NCBI GenBank assembly: GCA_026686845.1
Contig: JAIVEN010000046.1
Location: 62,001-126,000, forward strand
Origin: Adenanthera pavonina
Lineage: Eukaryota; Streptophyta; Magnoliopsida; Fabales; Fabaceae
Direction of reading: 5' to 3'
Length of the DNA: 64,000 bases
Part shown: positions 1 to 12,226 of the stretch, in pieces
Layout: every line of letters begins with the position of its first letter
Numbering within the stretch: the stretch's first letter is position 1
Program-made: the position numbers and the translations under genes
The notes under the pieces: generated by a model
Told to the model about the DNA's origin: nothing
The model's input: only the letters and a program-made list of their open reading frames with translations
Databases searched by the model: none

Positions 1-339
1 TTAAGCTCATTTTGTTTGAAAGTTCCAGGTTTCTAAACATTCACCAGGAAGTTCTAGGGAGGAGAATGCCACAAGATTTGGAATTCTGAGCGAGGTAGGG
101 TGTTTATGCGGCTTACTCACAACAAGTCGAGTCCAGTTGGAAGAAACGTGCACAATTCGGCTTCATCATCACGCCATTTTTGCCAAACGATCCAACTTTA
201 TGAAAATGCTTTGAAAAGCAAAAGAAAACAGAAAATCTCACCAAAATTTGCACCACGAAGTCACCTAGTGAGTTTATCCAACATCCTCACACCAATTTGA
301 GCCTTGTATGATGAAATGAACACAATCAGATTCCGCTTT

Positions 340-1790
340 AACCTCATTCTGTTTGAAAGTTCCAGGTTTCTAAACATTCACCAGGAAGTTCTAGGGAGGA
401 GAATGCCACAAGATTTGGAATTCTAAGCGAGGTAGGGAGTTTATGCGGCTTACTCACAACAATTCGAGTCTAGTTGGGAGAAACGTGCACAATTCGGATT
501 CTTCATCACGCCATTTAGGCCAAACGATCCAACTTTATGAAAATGCTATGAAAAGCAAAAGAAAACGGAAAATCTCACGAAATTTGCAACATGAAGTGAG
601 CTAGTGCTTTTATCTGAAATACTCACACCATTTTGAGCCTTGTATGATGAAATGAACACAATCAGATTCCGCTTTAACCTCATTTTGTTTGAAAGTTCCA
701 GTTTTCTAAACATTCATCAGGAGCCTCGAAGGAGGAGAATGCAACAAGATATGGAATTTTAAGCGAGGTAGGGAGTTTATGCGGCTTACTCACAACAAGT
801 CGAGTCCAGTTGGAAGAAACGTGCACAATTCGGCTTCATCATCACGCCATTTTGGCCAAACGATCCAACTTTATGAAAATGCTTTGAAAAGCAAAAGAAA
901 TCGGAAAATCTCACGAAATTTGCAACATGAAGTGAGCTAGTGCTTTTATCTGACATCCTCATACCAATTTGAGCCTTGTATGATGAAATGAACACAATCA
1001 GATTCCGCTTTAACCTCATTTTGTTTGAAAGTTCCAGGTTTCTAAACATTCACCAGGAAGTTCTAGGGAGGAGAATGCCACAAGATTTGAAATTCTAATC
1101 GAGGTAGGGAGTTTCTGCGGCTTACTCACAACAAGTCGAGTCCAGTTGAAAGAAACGTGCGCAATTCGGCTTCATCATCACGCCATTTTGGCCAAACGAT
1201 CCAACTTTATGAAAATGCTTTGAAAAGCGAAAGAAAATAGAAAATCTCACAAAAATTTGCAACACGAAGTCACCTAGTGAGTTTATCCGACATCCTCACA
1301 CCAATTTGAGCCTAGGTTGATGAAATGAACACAATCGGATTCCGCTTTAAGCTCATTTTATTTGAAAGTTCCAGGTTTCTAAACATTCACCAGGAAGTTC
1401 TAGGGAGGAGAATGCCACAAGATTTGGAATTCTGAGCGAGGTAGGGTGTTTATGCGGCTTACTCACAACAAGTCGAGTCCAGTTGGAAGAAACGTGCACA
1501 ATTCGGCTTCATCATCACGCCATTTTGGCCAAACGATCCAACTTTATGAAAATGCTTTGAAAAGCAAAAGAAAACAGAAAATCTCACCAAAATTTGCACC
1601 ACGAAGTCACCTAGTGAGTTTATCCAACATCCTCACACCAATTTGAGCCTTGTATGATGAAATGAACACAATCAGATTCCGCTTTAACCTCATTCTGTTT
1701 GAAAGTTCCAGGTTTCTAAACATTCACCAGGAAGTTCTAGGGAGGAGAATGCCACAAGATTTGGAATTCTGAGCGAGGTAGGGAGTTTAT
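340..1790 (+). repeat. Duplicated multi-monomer block, copy 1 (offset ~3,365 bp)
   Basis: This block of about four monomers matches 3705-5155 almost base for base at an offset of 3,365 bp (ten monomers). Shared rare variants include gtgcgcaattcgg (1158 and 4523), gcgaaagaaaatag (1227 and 4592) and gtagggtgtttatg (1441 and 4806). The few differences include ttttatttg (1360) against ttttgtttg and caccaggaag against caccagcaag. The gtagggtgtttatg variant also occurs near 96, at a 1,346-bp (four-monomer) offset. Confidence 0.8.
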
Positions 1791-3704
1791 GCGGCTTACT
1801 CACAACAAGTCGAGTCCAGTTGGAAGAAACGTGCACAATTCGGCTTCATCATCACGCCATTTTGGCCAAACGATCCAACTTTATGAAAATGCTTTGAAAA
1901 GCAAAAGAAATCGGAAAATCTCACGAAATTTGCAACATGAAGTTAGCTAGTGCTTTTATCTGACATCCTCATACCAATTTGAGCCTTGTATGATGAAATG
2001 AACACAATCGGATTCCGCTTTAACCTCATTTTGTTTGAAAGTTCCAGGTTTCTAAACATTCACCAGGAAGTTCTAGGGAGGAGAATGCCACAAGATTTGA
2101 AATTCTAAGCGAGGTAGGGAGTTTATGCGGCTTACTCACAACAATTCGAGTCTAGTTGGGAGAAACGTGCACATTTCGGATTCTTCATCACGCCATTTAG
2201 GCCAAGCGATCCAACTTTATGAAAATGCTATGAAAAGCAAAAGAAAACGGAAAATCTCACGAAATTTGCAACATGGAGTGAGCTAGTGCTTTTATCTGAA
2301 ATACTCACACCATTTTGAGCCTTGTATGATGAAATGAACACAATCAGATTCCGCTTTAACCTCATTTTGTTTGAAAGTTCCAGTTTTCTAAACATTCATC
2401 AGGAGTCTCGAAGGAGGAGAATGCAACAAGATATGGAATTTTAAGCGAGGTAGGGAGTTTAGGCGGCTTACTCACAACAAGTCGAGTCCAGTTGGAAGAA
2501 ACGTGCACAATTCGGCTTCATCATCACGCCATTTTGGCCAAACGATCCAACTTTATGAAAATGCTTTGAAAAGCAAAAGAAATCGGAAAATCTGACGAAA
2601 TTTGCAACATGAAGTGAGCTAGTGCTTTTATCTGACATCCTCATACCAATTTGAGCCTTGTATGATGAAATGAACACAATCAGATTCCGCTTTAACCTCA
2701 TTCTGTTTGAAAGTTCCAGGTTTCTAAACATTCACCAGGAAGTTCTAGGGAGGAGAATGCCACAAGATTTGAAATTCTAATCGAGGTAGGGAGTTTCTGC
2801 GGCTTACTCACAACAAGTCGAGTCGAGTTGGAAGAAACGTGCACAATTCGCCTTCATCATCATGCCATTTTGGCCAAACGATCCAACTTTATGAAAATGC
2901 TTTGAAGAGCAAAAGAAAATAGAAAATCTCACCAAAATTTGCAACACGAAGTCACCTAGTGAGTTTATCCGACATCCTCACACCAATTTGAGCCTAGGTT
3001 GATGAAATGAACACAATCGGATTCCGCTTTAACCTCATTTTGTTTGAAAGTTCCAGGTTTCTAAACATTCACCAGGAAGTTCTAGGGAGGAGAATGCCAC
3101 AAGATTTGAAATTCTAATCGAGGTAGGGAGTTTCTGCGGCTTACTCACAACAAGTCGAGTCCAGTTGAAAGAAACGTGCACAATTCGGCTTCATCATCAC
3201 GCCATTTTGGCCAAACGATCCAACTTTATGAAAATGCTTTGAAAAGCAAAAGAAAAAAGAAAATCTCACAAAAATTTGCAACACGACGTCACCTAGTGAC
3301 TTTATCCGACATCCTCACACCAATTTGAGCCTTGTATGATGAAATGAACACAATCAGATTCCGCTTTAACCTCATTTTGTTTGAAAGTTCCAGGTTTCTA
3401 AACATTCACTAGGAAGTTCTAGGGAGGAGAATGCCACAAGATTTGGAATTCTAAGCGAGATAGGGAGTTTATGCGGCTTACTCACAACAGTTCGAGTCTA
3501 GTTGGGAGAAACGTGCACAATTCGGTTTCTTCATCACGCCATTTAGGCCAAACGATCCAACTTTATGAAAATGCTTTGAAAAGCAAAAGAAAACAGAAAA
3601 TATCACAAAAATTTGCAACACGAAGTCACCTAGTGAGTTTATCCGACATCCTCACACCCATTTGAGCCTAGGTTGATGAAATGAACACAATCGGATTCCG
3701 CTTT

Positions 3705-5155
3705 AACCTCATTTTGTTTGAAAGTTCCAGGTTTCTAAACATTCACCAGGAAGTTCTAGGGAGGAGAATGCCACAAGATTTGGAATTCTAAGCGAGGTAG
3801 GGAGTTTATGCGGCTTACTCACAACAATTCGAGTCTAGTTGGGAGAAACGTGCACAATTCGGATTCTTCATCACGCCATTTAGGCCAAACGATCCAACTT
3901 TATGAAAATGCTATGAAAAGCAAAAGAAAACGGAAAATCTCACGAAATTTGCAACATGAAGTGAGCTAGTGCTTTTATCTGAAATACTCACACCATTTTG
4001 AGCCTTGTATGATGAAATGAACACAATCAGATTCCGCTTTAACCTCATTTTGTTTGAAAGTTCCAGTTTTCTAAACATTCATCAGGAGCCTCGAAGGAGG
4101 AGAATGCAACAAGATATGGAATTTTAAGCGAGGTAGGGAGTTTATGCGGCTTACTCACAACAAGTCGAGTCCAGTTGGAAGAAACGTGCACAATTCGGCT
4201 TCATCATCACGCCATTTTGGCCAAACGATCCAACTTTATGAAAATGCTTTGAAAAGCAAAAGAAATCGGAAAATCTCACGAAATTTGCAACATGAAGTGA
4301 GCTAGTGCTTTTATCTGACATCCTCATACCAATTTGAGCCTTGTATGATGAAATGAACACAATCAGATTCCGCTTTAACCTCATTTTGTTTGAAAGTTCC
4401 AGGTTTCTAAACATTCACCAGGAAGTTCTAGGGAGGAGAATGCCACAAGATTTGAAATTCTAATCGAGGTAGGGAGTTTCTGCGGCTTACTCACAACAAG
4501 TCGAGTCCAGTTGAAAGAAACGTGCGCAATTCGGCTTCATCATCACGCCATTTTGGCCAAACGATCCAACTTTATGAAAATGCTTTGAAAAGCGAAAGAA
4601 AATAGAAAATCTCACAAAAATTTGCAACACGAAGTCACCTAGTGAGTTTATCCGACATCCTCACACCAATTTGAGCCTAGGTTGATGAAATGAACACAAT
4701 CGGATTCCGCTTTAAGCTCATTTTGTTTGAAAGTTCCAGGTTTCTAAACATTCACCAGCAAGTTCTAGGGAGGAGAATGCCACAAGATTTGGAATTCTGA
4801 GCGAGGTAGGGTGTTTATGCGGCTTACTCACAACAAGTCGAGTCCAGTTGGAAGAAACGTGCACAATTCGGCTTCATCATCACGCCATTTTGGCCAAACG
4901 ATCCAACTTTATGAAAATGCTTTGAAAAGCAAAAGAAAACAGAAAATCTCACCAAAATTTGCACCACGAAGTCACCTAGTGAGTTTATCCAACATCCTCA
5001 CACCAATTTGAGCCTTGTATGATGAAATGAACACAATCAGATTCCGCTTTAACCTCATTCTGTTTGAAAGTTCCAGGTTTCTAAACATTCACCAGGAAGT
5101 TCTAGGGAGGAGAATGCCACAAGATTTGGAATTCTGAGCGAGGTAGGGAGTTTAT
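3705..5155 (+). repeat. Duplicated multi-monomer block, copy 2 (offset ~3,365 bp)
   Basis: This is the partner of the block at 340-1790 and carries the same rare variants in the same order. It stops matching just after 5155, where the 2,020-bp higher-order repeat begins. The two duplication systems therefore abut. Confidence 0.8.
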
Positions 5156-5160
5156 GCGGC

Positions 5161-7180
5161 TTACTCACAACAAGTCGAGTCCAGTTGGAAGAAACGTGCA
5201 CAATTCGGCTTCATCATCACGCCATTTTGGCCAAACGATCCAACTTTATGAAAATGCTTTGAAAAGCAAAAGAAAATAGAAAATCTCACCAAAATTTGCA
5301 ACACGAAGTCACCTAGTGAGTTTATCCGACATCCTGACACCCATTTGAGCCTAGGTTGATGAAATGAACACAATCGGATTCCGCTTTAACCTCATTTTGT
5401 TTGAAAGTTCCAGGTTTCTAAACATTCACCAGGAAGTTCTAGGGAGGAGAATGCCACAAGATTTGGAATTCTGAGCGAGGTATGGAGTTTATGCGGCTTA
5501 CTCACAACAAGTCGAGTCCTGTTGGAAGAAACGTGCACAATTCGGCTTCATCATCACGCCATTTTGGCCAAACGATCCAACTTTATGAAAATGCTTTGAA
5601 AAGCAAAAGAAAACAGAAAATCTCACAAAAATTTGCAACACGAAGTCACCTAGTGAGTTTATCCGACATCCTCACACCAATTTGAGCCTTGTATGATGAA
5701 ATGAACACAATCAGATTCCGCTTTAACCTCATTTTGTTTGAAAGTTCCAGGTTTCTAAACATTCACCAGGAAGTTCTAGGGAGGAGAATGCCACAAGATT
5801 TGGAATTCTAATCGTGGTAGGGAGTTTCTGCGGCTTACTCACAACAAGTCGAGTCCAGTTGGAAGAAACGTGCACAATTCTGCTTCATCATCATGCCATT
5901 TTGGCCAAACGATCCAACTTTATGAAAATGCTTTGAAAAGCAAAAGAAAACAGAAAATATCACAAAAATTTGCAACACGAAGTCACCTAGTGAGTTTATC
6001 CATCATCCTCACACCAATTTGAGCCTTGTATGATGAAATGAACACAATCAGATTCCGCTTTAACCTCATTTTGTTTGAAAGTTCCAGGTTTCTAAACATT
6101 CACCAGGAAGTTCTAGGGAGGAGAATGCCACAAGATTTGGAATTCTGAGCGAGGTAGGGAGTTTATGCGGCTTACTCACAACAAGTCGAGTCCAGTTGGA
6201 AGAAACGTGCACAATTCGGCTTCATCATCACGCCATTTTGGCCAAACGATCCAACTTTATGAAAATGCTTTGAAAAGCAAAAGAAAACAGAAAATCTCAC
6301 AAAAATTTGCAACACGAAGTCACCTAGTGAGTTTATCCGACATCCTCACACCAATTTGAGCCTAGGTTGATGAAATGAACACAATCGGATTCCGCTTTAA
6401 CCTCATTTTGTTTGAAAGTTCCAGGTTTCTAAACATTCACCAGGAAGTTCTAGGGAGGAGAATGCCACAAGATTTGGAATTCTAAGCGAGGTAGGGAGTT
6501 TCTGCGGCTTACTCACAACAATTCGAGTCCAGTTGGAAGAAACGTGCACAATTCGGGTTCATCATCACGCCATTTAGGCCAAACGATCCAACTTTATGAA
6601 AATGCTATGAAAAGCAAAAGAAAACGGAAAATCTCACGAAATTTGCAACATGAAGTGAGCTAGTGCTTTTATCTGAAATACTCACACCATTTTGAGCCTT
6701 GTATGATGAAATGAACACAATCAGATTCCGCTTTAACCTCATTTTGTTTGAAAGTTCCAGTTTTCTAAACATTCATCAGGAGCCTCGAAGGAGGAGAATG
6801 CCACAAGATTTGGAATTTTAAGCGAGGTAGGGAGTTTATGCGGCTTACTCACAACAAGTCGAGTCCAGTTGGAAGAAACGTGCACAATTCGGCTTCATCA
6901 TCACGACATTTTGGCCAAACGATCCAACTTTATGAAAATGCTTTGAAAAGCAAAAGAAATCGGAAAATCTCACGAAATTTGCAACATGAAGTGAGCTAGT
7001 GCTTTTATCTGACATCCTCATACCAATTTGAGCCTTGTATGATGAAATGAACACAATCAGATTCCGCTTTAACCTCATTTTGTTTGAAAGTTCCAGGTTT
7101 CTAAACATTCACCAGGAAGTTCTAGGGAGGAGAATGCCACAAGATTTGGAATTCTAATCGAGGTAGGGAGTTTCTGCGGC
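5161..7180 (+). repeat. 6-monomer higher-order repeat, copy 1 (2,020 bp)
   Basis: Six consecutive monomers here repeat at 7181-9160 with an offset of 2,020 bp. Diagnostic variants recur in order: gtatggagtttatg with cctgttgg (5480/7500), aatcgtggtag (5810/7830), a tgcttcatcatcatgcc variant (5880/7900), catcatcctc (6001/8021), attcgggttc (6552/8572) and tcacgacatt (6901/8921). By eye I count about five differences over roughly 1,980 bp. Identity falls off at the outer edges. Confidence 0.88.
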
Positions 7181-9160
7181 TTACTCACAACAAGTCGAGT
7201 CCAGTTGGAAGAAACGTGCGCAATTCGGCTTCATCATCACGCCATTTTGGCCAAACGATCCAACTTTATGAAAATGCTTTGAAAAGCAAAAGAAAATAGA
7301 AAATCTCACCAAAATTTGCAACACGAAGTCACCTAGTGAGTTTATCCGACATCCTGACACCAATTTGAGCCTAGGTTGATGAAATGAACACAATCGGATT
7401 CCGCTTTAACCTCATTTTGTTTGAAAGTTCCAGGTTTCTAAACATTCACCAGGAAGTTCTAGGGAGGAGAATGCCACAAGATTTGGAATTCTGAGCGAGG
7501 TATGGAGTTTATGCGGCTTACTCACAACAAGTCGAGTCCTGTTGGAAGAAACGTGCACAATTCGGCTTCATCATCACGCCATTTTGGCCAAACGATCCAA
7601 CTTTATGAAAATGCTTTGAAAAGCAAAAGAAAACAGAAAATCTCACAAAAATTTGCAACACGAAGTCACCTAGTGAGTTTATCCAACATCCTCACACCAA
7701 TTTGAGCCTTGTATGATGAAATGAACACAATCAGATTCCGCTTTAACCTCATTTTGTTTGAAAGTTCCAGGTTTCTAAACATTCACCAGGAAGTTCTAGG
7801 GAGGAGAATGCCACAAGATTTGGAATTCTAATCGTGGTAGGGAGTTTCTGCGGCTTACTCACAACAAGTCGAGTCCAGTTGGAAGAAACGTGCACAATTC
7901 TGCTTCATCATCATGCCATTTTGGCCAAACGATCCAACTTTATGAAAATGCTTTGAAAAGCAAAAGAAAACAGAAAATCTCACAAAAATTTGCAACACGA
8001 AGTCACCTAGTGAGTTTATCCATCATCCTCACACCAATTTGAGCCTTGTATGATGAAATGAACACAATCAGATTCCGCTTTAACCTCATTTTGTTTGAAA
8101 GTTCCAGGTTTCTAAACATTCACCAGGAAGTTCTAGGGAGGAGAATGCCACAAGATTTGGAATTCTGAGCGAGGTAGGGAGTTTATGCGGCTTACTCACA
8201 ACAAGTCGAGTCCAGTTGGAAGAAACGTGCACAATTCGGCTTCATCATCACGCCATTTTGGCCAAACGATCCAACTTTATGAAAATGCTTTGAAAAGCAA
8301 AAGAAAACAGAAAATCTCACAAAAATTTGCAACACGAAGTCACCTAGTGAGTTTATCCGACATCCTCACACCAATTTGAGCCTAGGTTGATGAAATGAAC
8401 ACAATCGGATTCCGCTTTAACCTCATTTTGTTTGAAAGTTCCAGGTTTCTAAACATTCACCAGGAAGTTCTAGGGAGGAGAATGCCACAAGATTTGGAAT
8501 TCTAAGCGAGGTAGGGAGTTTATGCGGCTTACTCACAACAATTCGAGTCCAGTTGGAAGAAACGTGCACAATTCGGGTTCATCATCACGCCATTTAGGCC
8601 AAACGATCCAACTTTATGAAAATGCTATGAAAAGCAAAAGAAAACGGAAAATCTCACGAAATTTGCAACATGAAGTGAGCTAGTGCTTTTATCTGAAATA
8701 CTCACACCATTTTGAGCCTTGTATGATGAAATGAACACAATCAGATTCCGCTTTAACCTCATTTTGTTTGAAAGTTCCAGTTTTCTAAACATTCATCAGG
8801 AGCCTCGAAGGAGGAGAATGCCACAAGATTTGGAATTTTAAGCGAGGTAGGGAGTTTATGCGGCTTACTCACAACAAGTCGAGTCCAGTTGGAAGAAACG
8901 TGCACAATTCGGCTTCATCATCACGACATTTTGGCCAAACGATCCAACTTTATGAAAATGCTTTGAAAAGCAAAAGAAATCGGAAAATCTCACGAAATTT
9001 GCAACATGAAGTGAGCTAGTGCTTTTATCTGACATCCTCATACCAATTTGAGCCTTGTATGATGAAATGAACACAATCAGATTCCGCTTTAACCTCATTT
9101 TGTTTGAAAGTTCCAGGTTTCTAAACATTCACCAGGAAGTTCTAGGGAGGAGAATGCCAC
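7181..9160 (+). repeat. 6-monomer higher-order repeat, copy 2 (2,020 bp)
   Basis: This is the tandem second copy of the six-monomer unit. After about 9160 the match becomes patchy. The gtatggag marker then recurs near 9519, 9857 and 10530, so a third, rearranged copy or partial copies probably follow to about 11.1 kb. Confidence 0.86.
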
Positions 9161-11115
9161 AAGATTTGGAATTCTGAGCGAGGTAGGGAGTTTCTGCGGC
9201 TTACTCACAACAAGTCGAGTCCAGTTGGAAGAAACGTGCGCAATTCGGCTTCATCATCACGCCATTTTGGCCAAACGATCCAACTTTATGAAAATGCTTT
9301 GAAAAGCAAAAGAAAACAGAAAATCTCACAAAAATTTGCAACACGAAGTCACCTAGTGAGTTTATCCGACATCCTCACACCAATTTGAGCCTAGGTTGAT
9401 GAAATGAACACAATCGGATTCCGCTTTAACCTCATTTTGTTTGAAAGTTCCAGGTTTCTAAACATTCACCAGGAAGTTCTAGGGAGGAGAATCCCACAAG
9501 ATTTGGAATTCTGAGCGAGGTATGGAGTTTATGCGGCTTACTCACAACAAGTCGAGTCCAGTTGGAAGAAACGTGCACAATTCGGGTTCATCATCACGCC
9601 ATTTTGGCCAAACGATCCAACTTTATGAAAATGCTTTGAAAAGCAAAAGAAAATAGAAAATCTCACCAAAATTTGCAACACGAAGTCACCTAGTGAATTT
9701 ATCCGACATCCTCACACCAATTTGAGCCTAGGTTGATGAAATGAACACAATCGGATTCCGCTTTAACCTCACTTTGTTTGAAAGTTCCAGGTTTCTAAAC
9801 ATTCACCAGGAAGTTCTAGGGAGGAGAATGCCACAAGATTTGGAATTCTGAGCGAGGTATGGAGTTTATGCGGCTTACTCACAACAAGTCGAGTCCAGTT
9901 GGAAGAAACGTGCACAATTCGGCTTCATCATCACGCCATTTTGGCCAAACGATCCAACTTTATGTAAATGCTTTGAAAAGCAAAAGAAAACAGAAAATCT
10001 CACAAAAAATTGCAACACGAAGTCACCTAGTGAGTTTATCCAACATCCTCACACCAATTTGAGTCTTGTATGATGAAATGAACACAATCAGATTCCGCTT
10101 TAACCTCATTTTGTTTGAAAGTTCCAGGTTTCTAAACATTCACCAGGAAGTTCTAGGAGGAGAATGCCACAAGATTTGGAATTCTGAGCGAGGTAGGGAG
10201 TTTATGCGGCTTACTCACAACAAGTCGAGTCCAGTTGGAAGAAACGTGCACAATTCGGCTTCATCATCACGCCATTTTGGCCAAACGATCCAACTTTATG
10301 AAAATGCTTTGAAAAGCAAAAGAAAACAGAAAATCTCACAAAAATTTGCAACACGAAGTCACCTAGTGAGTTTATCCGACATCCTCACACCAATTTGAGC
10401 CTAGGTTGATGAAATGAACACAATCGGATTCCGCTTTAACCTCATTTTGTTTGAAAGTTCCAGGTTTCTAAACATTCACCAGGAAGTTCTAGGGAGGAGA
10501 ATGCCACAAGATTTGGAATTCTGAGCGAGGTATGGAGTTTATGCGGCTTACTCACAACAAGTCGAGTCCAGTTGGAAGAAACGTGCACAATTCGGCTTCA
10601 TCATCACGCCATTTTGGCCAAACGATCCAACTTTATGAAAATGCTTTGAAAAGCAAAAGAAAACAGAAAATCTCACAAAAATTTGCAACACGAAGTCACC
10701 TAGTGAGTTTATCCAACATCCTCACACCAATTTGAGCCTTGTATGATGAAATGAACACAATCAGATTCCGCTTTAACCTCATTTTGTTTGAAAGTTCCAG
10801 GTTTCTAAACATTCACCAGGAAGTTCTAGGGAGGAGAATGCCACAAGATTTGGAATTCTGAGCGAGGTAGGGAGTTTATGCGGCTTACTCACAACAAGTC
10901 GAGTCCAGTTGGAAGAAACGTGCACAATTCGGCTTCATCATCACGCCATTTTGGCCAAACGATCCAACTTTATGAAAATGCTTTGAAAAGCAAAAGAAAA
11001 CAGAAAATCTCACAAAAATTTGCAACACGAAGTCACCTAGTGAGTTTATCCGACATCCTCACACCAATTTGAGCCTTGTATGATGAAATGAACACAATCA
11101 GATTCCGCTTTAACC

Positions 11116-12226
11116 TCATTTTGTTTGAAAGTTCCAGTTTTCTAAACATTCATCAGGAGCCTCGAAGGAGGAGAATGCAACAAGATATGGAATTTTAAGC
11201 GAGGTAGGGAGTTTATGCGGCTTACTCACAACAAGTCGAGTCCAGTTGGAAGAAACGTGCACAATTCGGCTTCATCATCACGCCATTTTGGCCAAACGAT
11301 CCAACTTTATGAAAATGCTTTGAAAAGCAAAAGAAATCGGAAAATCTCACGAAATTTGCAACATGAAGTTAGCTAGTGCTTTTATCTGACATCCTCATAC
11401 CAATTTGAGCCTTGTATGATGAAATGAACACAATCGGATTCCGCTTTAACCTCATTTTGTTTGAAAGTTCCAGGTTTCTAAACATTCACCAGGAAGTTCT
11501 AGGGAGGAGAATGCCACAAGATTTGAAATTCTAAGCGAGGTAGGGAGTTTATGCGGCTTACTCACAACAATTCGAGTCTAGTTGGGAGAAACGTGCACAT
11601 TTCGGATTCTTCATCACGCCATTTAGGCCAAGCGATCCAACTTTATGAAAATGCTATGAAAAGCAAAAGAAAACGGAAAATCTCACGAAATTTGCAACAT
11701 GGAGTGAGCTAGTGCTTTTATCTGAAATACTCACACCATTTTGAGCCTTGTATGATGAAATGAACACAATCAGATTCCGCTTTAACCTCATTTTGTTTGA
11801 AAGTTCCAGTTTTCTAAACATTCATCAGGAGTCTCGAAGGAGGAGAATGCAACAAGATATGGAATTTTAAGCGAGGTAGGGAGTTTAGGCGGCTTACTCA
11901 CAACAAGTCGAGTCCAGTTGGAAGAAACGTGCACAATTCGGCTTCATCATCACGCCATTTTGGCCAAACGATCCAACTTTATAAAAATGCTTTGAAAAGC
12001 AAAAGAAATCGGAAAATCTCACGAAATTTGCAACATGAAGTGAGCTAGTGCTTTTATCTGACATCCTCATACCAATTTGAGCCTTGTATGATGAAATGAA
12101 CACAATCAGATTCCGCTTTAACCTCATTTTGTTTGAAAGTTCCAGGTTTCTAAACATTCACCAGGAAGTTCTAGGGAGGAGAATGCCACAAGATTTGAAA
12201 TTCTAATCGTGGTAGGGAGTTTCTGC
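11116..12226 (+). repeat. Long-range duplicate of 1690-2800 (offset ~9,426 bp)
   Basis: Rare variants that sit together near 1.9-2.5 kb recur here in the same order: catgaagttagctag (1938/11363), acatttcgga (2171/11597), gccaagcgatcc (2202/11628), catggagtgag (2272/11698) and gagtctcgaagg (2403/11829). The spacing is 28 monomers. One shared variant could be chance, but five in order indicate block duplication or conversion. Confidence 0.78.

Noticed and set aside
131..157. Resemblance of agttggaagaaacgtg to the mammalian CENP-B box
   Set aside because: Only the TTGGAA core matches. The essential TTCG and CGGG positions are not at the right spacing, and plants are not known to use this box.
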